From the NCBI GenBank assembly GCA_026387485.1, contig JAPLLQ010000145.1, forward strand, positions 1 through 13,765: a stretch of 13,765 bases of DNA, written 5' to 3'. How positions within the stretch are numbered: position 1 is the stretch's first letter; every line of letters begins with the position of its first letter. The position numbers and the translations under genes were made by a program. The notes below the pieces were generated by a model. The model ran no database searches. It was not told the DNA's origin and saw only the letters and a list, made by a program, of their open reading frames with translations. The DNA is from Candidatus Omnitrophota bacterium. Lineage in GTDB: Bacteria > Omnitrophota > Gorgyraeia > Gygaellales > Profunditerraquicolaceae. Positions 5,692 through 12,451 of this stretch are shown piece by piece.

Positions 5692-8018
5692 TGAATAAGC
5701 TAAAAGCTAAAAGTGTAAAGTGTAAATTTGCAGTTCAAAGTTTAAAACTTTTAATTTTAAGTTTAAGTTTTACGCTTTTCGCTTTTCACTTTACGCTCGC
5801 CGAAAGGGATAAGCCATCATCTGGAGAATTGATTGTCAAATGCTGGCAAGCCCATGGCAGGAGAGATACTGAGGCTACTTTTAAATATACTCAGGAGCTG
5901 ATTGATTTATATAAAGAGCAGGCGGATAAGGAGCAAAAATACTTAAAGGCAATGCCCAAGGCTAAAGAAGAAATTGAAGAGGTCAGCGCCTTAAATGACG
6001 TAGCTACGGCTTATTTTATTCAGGCTGAGTCATATATGCGTCAGGAAAAAATTAAAGAGGCTAAGGAAGTCTTTAAAATTATCATTGAAAAATATCCATT
6101 TGCCCAGGCCTGGGACCCCCGCGGCTGGTTCTGGTCAATAAAATTAGCCTCCGAACAGAGTATTAAGAAATTAGAGGGCGGTTCAATTGAGATAGTGCAG
6201 AAGAAAAAAGTCAGCCAGCTTCCCACGAAAATAGTTTTATATGAACCGGGGAAAGAAAACTTGGTGGTTAGCTATGAAAAATACGGTGAATTCCAGAATT
6301 CGGGAACCAAAGATTACAAATATATTGTTAAGGACCAGGAAGGCCTGATGGCAGCCGTAGGCGAAGGGATATATCCAAATTCTACATCAGTAAGGTGGGA
6401 CCCGGAGTTTAAAAAGGCGCTTAAAGAAAAACGGTTGGAAGGAGACCTCTGGGATTTTGTGCATTCTCCTGACTTGGAAGCTGCGTTTTTAAAATGGGCT
6501 ACTTGTAATGAACCGCAGGGAGTGAAGTTATTTTATAGCGCATTTATTTTAGAGAAGGCCGGCCTGATAGAGCAGGCAATTAAATGTTACTATGCTATTG
6601 TAATTCATTTCCCGGGTAGCTACGGGAAGACTTACTGGAATACGCCATGGTATGTCGGCCCGGCAGCAATCGCTAAAATTAATTATCTTCTCCAGCGTAA
6701 TCCCCAACTGGGTTATAAATTAGAGGGAGCGGATATCAAAATACTTAAGGGTTATGATAATGATCTTGCTAATGATACCGCGGTAGTCAGCCCGGGAAAG
6801 TTTATTAAGGTTGGGTTGTTAGAGAAGATAAAACCCAAGCCGGACACAAGCCTTTTAAGTATCAAAAGAAGATCCGGTAAGGGCAAAGTTTATACAGTAC
6901 AGTATGAAACCGGGGACTGGCAATTAATGGTAGAGGGGAAGCCCTATATCATAAAAGGGGTGACTTATTCGCCGACTAAGGTCGGGCAATCTCCGGATGA
7001 AGGGACCCAGACTAATTGGGCTGAGGATGATTTTAATAACAACCAGAAGATTGACGGGCCTTATGATTCATTCATAGATAAGAATAGGAATAATATACAG
7101 GATAGTGATGAATCGGCTATTGGCGATTTTGAATTGATGAAGGAGATGGGGGTAAATACCATTAGGTTATACCACCAGCCATTCAAGCCGAATAAGGAAC
7201 TCCTGCGCGAAATGTATAATAAGTACGGCATCCGGGTAATCATGGGTGATTTTCTGGGTAAATATGCCCTTGGCTCAGGCGCGGCTTGGAATCCGGGGAC
7301 AGATTATAATAATCAAGAGCATAAAAAGAATATGATTGAGTCAGTTAAAAAAATGGTCAATGAATATAAGGATGAGCCATATGTATTATTCTGGCTTTTG
7401 GGTAATGAAAATGTTTATGGTTATGCCTGTAATGCTAATACAGAGCCGGATGCCTTTTTTAAATTTGCCAATGAAGTGGCTAAAATAATCAAAGAGATAG
7501 ACCCTGAGCACCCTGTGGCTATCTGCAGTGGGGATATTTTATTTCTGGATAAGTTTGGTAAAGACGCTGAAAATATAGATATCTTTGGTACTAATGCCTA
7601 CCGCGGAGATTATGGTTTTGGCCGGCTCTGGCAGAGTGTCAAAGAAGAAGCGGATAAGCCGGTTTTTATTACTGAGTTTGGCTGCCCTGCTTATGCCGAA
7701 GGAAAAACTCCCGAAGAAGCCGAAGCGCTTCAGGCAGAATATCATCTGGGCTCCTGGAAGGATATTGAAAACAATATGGCATTTGGAACAGGCGCAGGTA
7801 ATGCTATCGGCGGCGTGGTTTTTGAATGGTTGGATGAATGGTGGAAGGCTTATGAGCCTTATATCCATGATACTAAAGGCCTCTGGACCGGGCCGTTTCC
7901 TGACGGTTATATGCATGAAGAGTGGCTGGGAGTTTGCGGGCAGGGAGAGGGAAAACTTAGTCCGTTCTTAAGGCAGGTGCGTAAAAGTTATTATACATAC
8001 CAAAAACTTTGGAAATAA
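5688..8018 (+). CDS. Secreted TPR-glycoside hydrolase fusion (clan GH-A TIM barrel, GH2-like)
   Basis: The 776-residue product starts with a signal peptide: a lysine-rich n-region, a Leu/Phe-rich core, and likely cleavage after TLA at residue 38. Residues about 100-135 (AYFIQAESYMRQEKIKEAKE) and 275-330 (FYSAFILEKAGLIEQAIKCY) look like TPR helices. From about 408 a GH-A catalytic domain begins (GKPYIIKGVTYSP). MGVNTIRLYH is strand 2, FWLLGNEN gives the acid/base Glu574, and VFITEFGC gives the nucleophile Glu663, the usual spacing and order of the two catalytic glutamates. VFEWLDEWWK and EEWLGVCG near the end recur in the second glycosidase. Residues 448-475 hold two Ca-loop-like motifs, DFNNNQKID and DKNRNNIQDSDE. 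The ATG at 5688 overlaps the permease stop; ATG at 5691 is an alternative. It probably acts in the periplasm or outside the cell on a beta-glycan. The exact GH family is not certain. Confidence 0.85.
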   Translation: MMNKLKAKSVKCKFAVQSLKLLILSLSFTLFAFHFTLAERDKPSSGELIVKCWQAHGRRDTEATFKYTQELIDLYKEQADKEQKYLKAMPKAKEEIEEVSALNDVATAYFIQAESYMRQEKIKEAKEVFKIIIEKYPFAQAWDPRGWFWSIKLASEQSIKKLEGGSIEIVQKKKVSQLPTKIVLYEPGKENLVVSYEKYGEFQNSGTKDYKYIVKDQEGLMAAVGEGIYPNSTSVRWDPEFKKALKEKRLEGDLWDFVHSPDLEAAFLKWATCNEPQGVKLFYSAFILEKAGLIEQAIKCYYAIVIHFPGSYGKTYWNTPWYVGPAAIAKINYLLQRNPQLGYKLEGADIKILKGYDNDLANDTAVVSPGKFIKVGLLEKIKPKPDTSLLSIKRRSGKGKVYTVQYETGDWQLMVEGKPYIIKGVTYSPTKVGQSPDEGTQTNWAEDDFNNNQKIDGPYDSFIDKNRNNIQDSDESAIGDFELMKEMGVNTIRLYHQPFKPNKELLREMYNKYGIRVIMGDFLGKYALGSGAAWNPGTDYNNQEHKKNMIESVKKMVNEYKDEPYVLFWLLGNENVYGYACNANTEPDAFFKFANEVAKIIKEIDPEHPVAICSGDILFLDKFGKDAENIDIFGTNAYRGDYGFGRLWQSVKEEADKPVFITEFGCPAYAEGKTPEEAEALQAEYHLGSWKDIENNMAFGTGAGNAIGGVVFEWLDEWWKAYEPYIHDTKGLWTGPFPDGYMHEEWLGVCGQGEGKLSPFLRQVRKSYYTYQKLWK
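5698..5797. repeat. Long imperfect inverted repeat encoding the signal peptide
   Basis: The arm 5698-5726 (AGCTAAAAGCTAAAAGTG and on) and the reverse complement of 5769-5797 match at 22 of 29 positions by my count. The interior (5727-5768) is also rich in AAGTTT/AAACTT inversions. The left arm encodes the lysine-rich n-region and the right arm the Phe/Leu-rich core of the signal peptide. Confidence 0.65.
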
Positions 8019-8021
8019 TAT

Positions 8022-8090
8022 GCCCCTCGTTATTGTATGCTTATAGCGGAAATCTCGGGGTCAACTCGCTATGGATTCTAAAATGAGGGC
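8022..8090 (+). terminator. Imperfect hairpin after the first glycosidase gene
   Basis: The stretch begins three bases after the stop at 8018. Two competing folds are visible. In one, CCCC (8023-8026) pairs with GGGG (8057-8060) across a symmetric TC/TC mismatch. In the other, ATAGCG (8043-8048) pairs with CGCTAT (8067-8072) inside GCCC-TC/GAGGGC (8022-8028 with 8085-8090, one bulged C). No T-run follows, so it is not a classic intrinsic terminator; it may be an mRNA end-stabiliser or a repeat element. The gap 8019-8173 holds no gene. Confidence 0.4.
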
Positions 8091-8168
8091 TTGTTGAGAG
8101 GAGAAAGGAGAAGGTAAAATAAATTCGGGAATTCTAAAAAATAATATTAACAAATAAAAAGGGAGGTG
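8091..8168 (+). promoter_or_regulatory. Possible promoter plus strong ribosome site for the CBM-like gene
   Basis: TTGTTG (8091-8096) and TAAAAT (8115-8120) are 18 bases apart, a mediocre sigma-70 match. GGGAGGTG (8161-8168) is a strong Shine-Dalgarno sequence five bases before ATG 8174, which favours this start over GTG 8171. Unlike its coupled neighbours, this gene seems built for independent and strong translation. Confidence 0.35.
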
Positions 8169-8173
8169 TTGTG

Positions 8174-9325
8174 ATGAAGAAGTTATTAGCAGTGATGGCA
8201 GCTTTAATCTTAAGCCTACCGCTTTGCGGATTAGCTGAAGAGCAAGCTGCGGATAAACTAAAGGAATTTGTGGTTTATAACGACAAGAACGCCAAGGATA
8301 ACCACTTTATTCCTTCCGGCTGGATGGGTGATTACGGTGATGTTAAAATTAATGACCAGTCAGCGGATAATCCTCATGCCGGAACAACCGGTATCCAGTT
8401 TATTTACAGCGCCAAAAAAGCCCAGAATCAGGGTTGGGCAGGTGTTTATTGGCAGAACCCGGCGAATAACTGGGGTAATAAGAAGGGCGGATTTGACCTG
8501 ACCGGAATGACCAAATTAACTTTTTGGGCCCGCGGAGCAAAAGGCGGGGAAGTAATCCAAAAAGTTATGGTCGGCGGTATTAAAGGTACTTATCCGGATT
8601 CAGCATCCGTAGAAATGGGGCCGATTGAGCTTACCGATACTTGGAAGCAATACACAATTAACCTTGCCGGCAGAGACCTTACCTATATTAACGGAGGTTT
8701 TGGCTGGACAACTACTGCGGATTTGAATCCTGAAGGAGTGACATTCTATCTTGATGATATTAAGTTTGAGGCTGATCCGGCAATAAAGCCTGAGGCCAAG
8801 AAGCAAGAGGGGATGCCTTTTTATGTTTACTCTGACCGTTCCTCAGCTAAGAATCACTATATCCCCGCTGGTTGGATGGGTGATTATGGTGACATAAAAT
8901 ATGACGGTTCCTCAAAAGAAGATCCTTATTTAGGCGACACTTGCGTTAAGATAATCTATAACGGTAAAAAAGCGCAGGGTTCAGGCTGGGCAGGAATATT
9001 CTGGCAGAATCCGGCGAATAACTGGGGTACAGTTGATGGCGGTTTTGATTTATCCAAAGCCACTAAACTTACTTTCTGGGCCCGCGGAGTAAAAGGCGGA
9101 GAACGGATTGAAGAGTTTAAGGTCGGCGGGATTATGGGTGAATATTCTGATTCAGATAGCGCTGTCATCGGCCCGGTAATCCTGAATAAGGAATGGACGC
9201 AGTACACTATTGACCTTAAGGGTAAAGATATGTCTTACGTTATCGGCGGTTTTTGTTGGGCTGCTAATGTGGATAATAACCCTGAAGGCGCTACGTTCTA
9301 CCTTGATGAAATTAAGTACGAATAA
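8174..9325 (+). CDS. Secreted protein of two tandem CBM-like beta-sandwich domains
   Basis: The 383-residue product has a classic signal peptide (MKKLLAVMAALILSLPLCGLA, cut before EEQAAD) and then nothing but two copies of one domain, residues about 31-199 and 216-383, joined by a short EAKKQ-type linker. More than half of the residues are identical between copies, including GWMGDYGD, WQNPANNWG, GGFDL, TKLTFWARG and NPEG.TFYLD.I. The pattern of LTFWARG, W.QYTI.L and a closing FYLDDIKFE strand is that of galactose-binding-like beta-sandwich carbohydrate-binding modules (CBM4/9/11-like fold); the exact family is not known to me. No catalytic domain is present. The many conserved tryptophans and tyrosines could line a glycan-binding face. 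The position between two glycosidases suggests a cell-surface or periplasmic glycan-binding or capture protein. A structural (surface layer) role is an alternative. Confidence 0.78.
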   Translation: MKKLLAVMAALILSLPLCGLAEEQAADKLKEFVVYNDKNAKDNHFIPSGWMGDYGDVKINDQSADNPHAGTTGIQFIYSAKKAQNQGWAGVYWQNPANNWGNKKGGFDLTGMTKLTFWARGAKGGEVIQKVMVGGIKGTYPDSASVEMGPIELTDTWKQYTINLAGRDLTYINGGFGWTTTADLNPEGVTFYLDDIKFEADPAIKPEAKKQEGMPFYVYSDRSSAKNHYIPAGWMGDYGDIKYDGSSKEDPYLGDTCVKIIYNGKKAQGSGWAGIFWQNPANNWGTVDGGFDLSKATKLTFWARGVKGGERIEEFKVGGIMGEYSDSDSAVIGPVILNKEWTQYTIDLKGKDMSYVIGGFCWAANVDNNPEGATFYLDEIKYE

Positions 9326-10601
9326 AAAGAATAGGGATAAGATTAAGGCTACAGGTCGCAAGTTTTTTCTACTTGCGGCCTGTAGTTTATTTGTTTTAGT
9401 TTTTTGTTTGGGTATGGCTTCGGTGCCTAGCCCAAAAGTCCATATCCGTAAGCTTAAGAACGGGCACTACCAATTAATCGTAGACAGAAAACCCTACATT
9501 GTCAAAGGCGTCTGCTATAACCCTGCTCCTATTTCCCAAAACCATGAATATGACTGGTGGTCTGATCCTAATAGGCCCTGGCTTATTGACGGAAAATTGA
9601 TGCGGGATATGGGAGTAAATACGATCCGGATTTATCAGACCCATGAAAATGCCGAAGAGGCTAAACAGGTAATTAGGGATTTATACACAAAATTCGGTAT
9701 TCGCACTGCTTTAGGCAGTTGGTTGGGTTTTTGGGAATATCCCTGTCCGTTTTACGGAGATAAGAGATTCCAAAATAGAGTAAAAAACGAAGTTCTTAAG
9801 ATGGTTAATCTTTATAAAGATGAGCCGGGCGTGCTAATGTGGATTTTGGGTAATGAAAATAATTATTCCTGTTTGGGGCAGGTTAATCCCTGGTCAAATG
9901 AAGAGATTGATAAGGAACCTGATCCCCAGAAACAAAAGGCAATGCGGGCTAAGATTTATTACTCCTTTGTCAATACACTCGCCCAGGAAATCCATAAAAT
10001 TGATCCTAATCATCCGGTAGCTTTAGGCAATGGCGAGTTAGTGGGATTAGAGTTTGCCAAGCAGTACGCGCCGGATGTAGATTTAGTGGCTTGTATTATT
10101 TATCGAGGCAAGACCTTTGGCAATCTTTTTAGGTCTTTAAAGATGACTTTTGATAAACCCATTCTTTTATCCGAGTTCGGCGCGGATTGTTACGATGCCT
10201 ATTTAAAAAAAGAAGACCAGAATATGCAAGCCTTTTTCTTAGAGTCGCAGTTGCGGCAGATTTACGAAAATTTAGCGAATAACCAAGAGGGCGCGGGTAA
10301 TTGTATTGGAGGCACTATATTTGAATGGACAGATGAGTGGTGGAAGCATGATGAAAGTAACCCGGATAGCTGGGCTGTTCACGATACGGATTCTAATTGG
10401 TCAAATGGCAGCTATTATTTTGATATTAAGGCAGAAGGCAACAAGAATATGAATGAAGAATGGTTTGGGATCGTGGCCTTATCTAAAGAATTAGAAAATG
10501 GCCTGAATAAGCGTATCCCACGCAAGGCCTATTACGTAATCAGGGAGTTTTGGAAAAATCCGCAGATAAAAAACAAAATTAAAGGAAAGAGAATCAAATG
10601 A
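9306..10601 (+). CDS. Secreted glycoside hydrolase, clan GH-A TIM barrel (paralogue of the upstream one)
   Basis: From ATG 9306 the product has 431 residues, mostly one (beta/alpha)8 catalytic domain. HYQLIVDRKPYIVKGVCYNP opens the barrel, MGVNTIRIYQ follows, WILGNENN carries the acid/base Glu184, and ILLSEFGAD the nucleophile Glu290. IFEWTDEWWK and EEWFGIVAL match the C-terminal signature of the TPR fusion protein, so the two are paralogues, but this one lacks the TPR part and the Ca-loop insert. The N-terminus has a basic n-region and a hydrophobic core (RKFFLLAACSLFVLVFCLG), a signal peptide with likely cleavage near GMA. The start overlaps the CBM-like gene by 20 bases; longer in-frame starts such as 9210 would only add residues overlapping that gene. 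The Shine-Dalgarno sequence is poor. It probably cleaves or transglycosylates beta-glycans outside the cytoplasm. Confidence 0.84.
   Translation: MKLSTNKKNRDKIKATGRKFFLLAACSLFVLVFCLGMASVPSPKVHIRKLKNGHYQLIVDRKPYIVKGVCYNPAPISQNHEYDWWSDPNRPWLIDGKLMRDMGVNTIRIYQTHENAEEAKQVIRDLYTKFGIRTALGSWLGFWEYPCPFYGDKRFQNRVKNEVLKMVNLYKDEPGVLMWILGNENNYSCLGQVNPWSNEEIDKEPDPQKQKAMRAKIYYSFVNTLAQEIHKIDPNHPVALGNGELVGLEFAKQYAPDVDLVACIIYRGKTFGNLFRSLKMTFDKPILLSEFGADCYDAYLKKEDQNMQAFFLESQLRQIYENLANNQEGAGNCIGGTIFEWTDEWWKHDESNPDSWAVHDTDSNWSNGSYYFDIKAEGNKNMNEEWFGIVALSKELENGLNKRIPRKAYYVIREFWKNPQIKNKIKGKRIK
9349..9385 (+). terminator. Terminator-like 15-bp hairpin inside the start of the second glycosidase gene
   Basis: CTACAGGTCGCAAGT (9349-9363) pairs with ACTTGCGGCCTGTAG (9371-9385) at all 15 positions, counting one U-G wobble, around the loop TTTTTCT. 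A T-rich tract (9386-9406) follows. It lies 24 bases after the CBM-like gene's stop, the usual place of an intrinsic terminator, yet in frame it encodes TGRKFFLLAACS of the next gene's signal peptide. It could make much more CBM-like mRNA than glycosidase mRNA by partial termination. Confidence 0.6.
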
Positions 10602-12211
10602 GAAGAGAGGCTTTAGGAATGATTAAAATTTTATTACCGCTAGCTTTTATTTTTCTCACAGGCGCATCTTATGCCGAGGATAGAGAGCCCCAAAAGGCAT
10701 TAAGTAAAGACTGCTGTCAGTCAGGGACGCAAGAGCAAGCCAATCTTTGTTTTAATGGATTAAAGGAAGAATATTTTACAACGAATCGTTATTCTGAATT
10801 TTCGGATTATTTAAAGACGCTTTGCCCGGATAATGAACTAATCCAGCCTTTTGTCAGTTATTATATTGCTCTTAGCCGCTATTCGCAGCTTAAGTACCTT
10901 GAGGAAAAGCAACTCTGGGATGAGTATTTTGCTCAAGGTAATGATTACCGTAGTGAGATTACCGCTAGAACGCAGAAAGCAATAGATGCTACTAAAATGG
11001 GTGAGGCTTTAAATTTATCCAGCCGGTTCCTTCTTTGGCAGTTTCATAAAGGCCAGCAGGATACTTCCAGCGATGGTGCATTAACTGATTTAATGGCTTC
11101 AGCTGTAGAATATGCTAAGGGAGGGCCTAAGGATTTAAAGCCTGTTAAAGAAGTAGCGGATGAACTCTTAAGATACGGCGAGAAGGGGAAAGCCAAAGAA
11201 TTATATAAAATCTACAGTCAAAGATTAGCTGATTCTGATATCAAAGATGAGGCATTAAAAGATATTGCCCGGGGATTTTATCAAGATGGCAATTTAGAAT
11301 TAGCCCAAAATATTTACGATATTTATATTGAAAGAGCTGCCAAGTCTCTCTCTAAGGAAGAATTTATCAGCCAATTAACAGATATTGCCAGGGATTTTTC
11401 TTACAAAGATAACGGTTTAAAAGATATGGCTTATGCCGAAAAGACATTTAAGAAGATAGAAAGTATAGGCGGGGAAAATATTTTTGACGAGGAGTTAATG
11501 CACTTGCGAGCCTTAAACTTAGAGAAATTGAAGGACTACCTAAAAGCTAAGGACGCTTATATTAAGTTTATCTCTAAATTTCCTCAAAGCAAATATCTAA
11601 GCGAAGCAGTTTATAAGGTTGGTATTATCTATACCTATATATTAAGAGGCGCGGATGAAGGAAAAGGTTATTTTGAAAAATTGACAAATAAAGGCCCGGA
11701 TAATCCACATGTCCTATCTAGCCTCTATCAGTTAGGCCTGCTTGCTCAGTGGGATGGGGATATTCTTAAGGCAAAGGAATATTATAATAAGCTGGTTAAG
11801 GACTCAGAGAATAATCTTTCTGATACCTTAGATATGGCGAAAGCAAGATTAAAAGAAATAGAAGAAAACAAGCCGATCGAATATAATCTTAAAACTTTTA
11901 TAGATATCTCCTTAAAAAAGGAGTACGTTAATCTTGATGTGAGTAAATTAGAGCTGAAGGCCTCTACCTATATTTTAGATAAGGGGAAAAATACAGATAT
12001 AAATTCCCAAGTTTACCTTAGCCCTAGCGGTTGCCTGCAGATAGAGTTACAATATCTCTGGTCCGGAGACTTGGGAGCCGGGCAACCTAGTTTAAACCAC
12101 TCTGAATTTAAGACTGCTTACAGCTCAACGGGGACAAAGGTGATAAATTTAGTGGTAATTGCTGCTTCCGGCATAACTGAGCGTAGCCTTGATTTTGTTG
12201 ATGTATATTAG
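10598..12211 (+). CDS. Secreted TPR protein with C-terminal PKD/Ig-like domain
   Basis: This 537-residue protein begins with a signal peptide (MIKILLPLAFIFLTGASYA from ATG 10619, seven residues more from 10598). The 10598 start overlaps the glycosidase stop (ATGA), with AGGAAAGAG before it; 10619 has GAGAGG before it, and both are possible. Helical repeats run from about 90 to 420; TPR-like units include GEKGKAKELYKIYSQRLAD, GNLELAQNIYDIYIERA, KDYLKAKDAYIKFISKFPQ and GDILKAKEYYNKLVKD. The last 110 residues are beta-rich and end in TKVINLVVIAASGITERSL, a PKD/Ig-like closing strand pair. The N-terminus has several cysteines (CCQSGT, LCFNG, LCPDN) that could form disulfides. It may act as a scaffold for the exported glycan machinery; the function is not known. 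The gap 12212-12253 after it shows no terminator. Confidence 0.75.
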   Translation: MRREALGMIKILLPLAFIFLTGASYAEDREPQKALSKDCCQSGTQEQANLCFNGLKEEYFTTNRYSEFSDYLKTLCPDNELIQPFVSYYIALSRYSQLKYLEEKQLWDEYFAQGNDYRSEITARTQKAIDATKMGEALNLSSRFLLWQFHKGQQDTSSDGALTDLMASAVEYAKGGPKDLKPVKEVADELLRYGEKGKAKELYKIYSQRLADSDIKDEALKDIARGFYQDGNLELAQNIYDIYIERAAKSLSKEEFISQLTDIARDFSYKDNGLKDMAYAEKTFKKIESIGGENIFDEELMHLRALNLEKLKDYLKAKDAYIKFISKFPQSKYLSEAVYKVGIIYTYILRGADEGKGYFEKLTNKGPDNPHVLSSLYQLGLLAQWDGDILKAKEYYNKLVKDSENNLSDTLDMAKARLKEIEENKPIEYNLKTFIDISLKKEYVNLDVSKLELKASTYILDKGKNTDINSQVYLSPSGCLQIELQYLWSGDLGAGQPSLNHSEFKTAYSSTGTKVINLVVIAASGITERSLDFVDVY

Positions 12212-12253
12212 ACGCTGACAATTCCCCTCTTTATCCTTACCTGTTAAAAATAC

Positions 12254-12282
12254 TTGACTTATAATTTATTTAGTAGTATAAC
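12254..12282 (+). promoter_or_regulatory. Strong sigma-70-type promoter of the ROK gene
   Basis: TTGACT (12254-12259), a spacer of exactly 17 bases and TATAAC (12277-12282) give ten of twelve consensus positions. Transcription would begin near 12289-12290, right at the foot of the first hairpin, giving a leader of about 160 bases before ATG 12452. Confidence 0.75.
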
Positions 12283-12290
12283 TAAGTGAA

Positions 12291-12330
12291 GCCAAAACTT
12301 ACGGAACGTAAGTGACGTAAGTTTTATGGC
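12291..12330 (+). promoter_or_regulatory. Leader hairpin 1, with two alternative folds
   Basis: ACTTACG (12297-12303) pairs perfectly with CGTAAGT (12307-12313) over a GAA loop. The same left arm, extended as GCCA..AAACTTAC, can instead pair with GTAAGTTT..TGGC (12317-12330) with a two-base bulge. The two folds exclude each other because CGTAAGT is directly repeated nine bases apart (12307 and 12316). Confidence 0.6.
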
Positions 12331-12335
12331 TAAAC

Positions 12336-12365
12336 TTATGGTTTACGCAATTGCGTAAACCATAA
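12336..12365. promoter_or_regulatory. Perfect 30-bp palindrome (operator or hairpin)
   Basis: The right half TTGCGTAAACCATAA (12351-12365) is the exact reverse complement of 12336-12350, with no loop and the centre CAATTG. Such symmetry fits a dimeric regulator site, and the adjacent ROK protein is the obvious candidate. It could also form an RNA stem in the leader. No second copy is seen in the window. Confidence 0.6.
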
Positions 12366-12373
12366 AATCGCAT

Positions 12374-12414
12374 ACATAACTTACTCACACTTTCAGTGTT
12401 CGTAAGTTATATGT
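12374..12414 (+). terminator. Leader hairpin 3, terminator-like
   Basis: ATAACTTAC (12376-12384) pairs with GTAAGTTAT (12402-12410), then a symmetric TC/TC mismatch, then ACACT (12387-12391) with AGTGT (12395-12399) over a TTC loop. TTTATTTATTTT follows at 12414-12425, just before the ROK start. The stem is AU-rich, so as an intrinsic terminator it would be weak and could be regulated. Confidence 0.5.
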
Positions 12415-12451
12415 TTATTTATTTTGCCACGGAGAAAAGGATTGTGAGTAA

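Noticed and set aside
7539..7971. Open frames of about 125 residues on both strands inside the first glycosidase
   Set aside because: They lie in other frames of a gene with clear catalytic motifs, have no ribosome site and no recognisable domain.
9210..9305. Longer start for the second glycosidase at 9210
   Set aside because: It would overlap the end of the CBM-like gene by 116 bases and add a second hydrophobic stretch before a complete signal peptide.
9369..9380. LLAAC in the second glycosidase as a lipobox
   Set aside because: The hydrophobic core continues for about 12 residues after the cysteine, so the cysteine is not at the end of the signal peptide.
12289..12425. The repeated CGTAAGT/ACTTAC pieces as a CRISPR array
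   Set aside because: Repeats are seven bases, irregularly spaced and in both orientations; there are no spacers of constant length and no cas genes.
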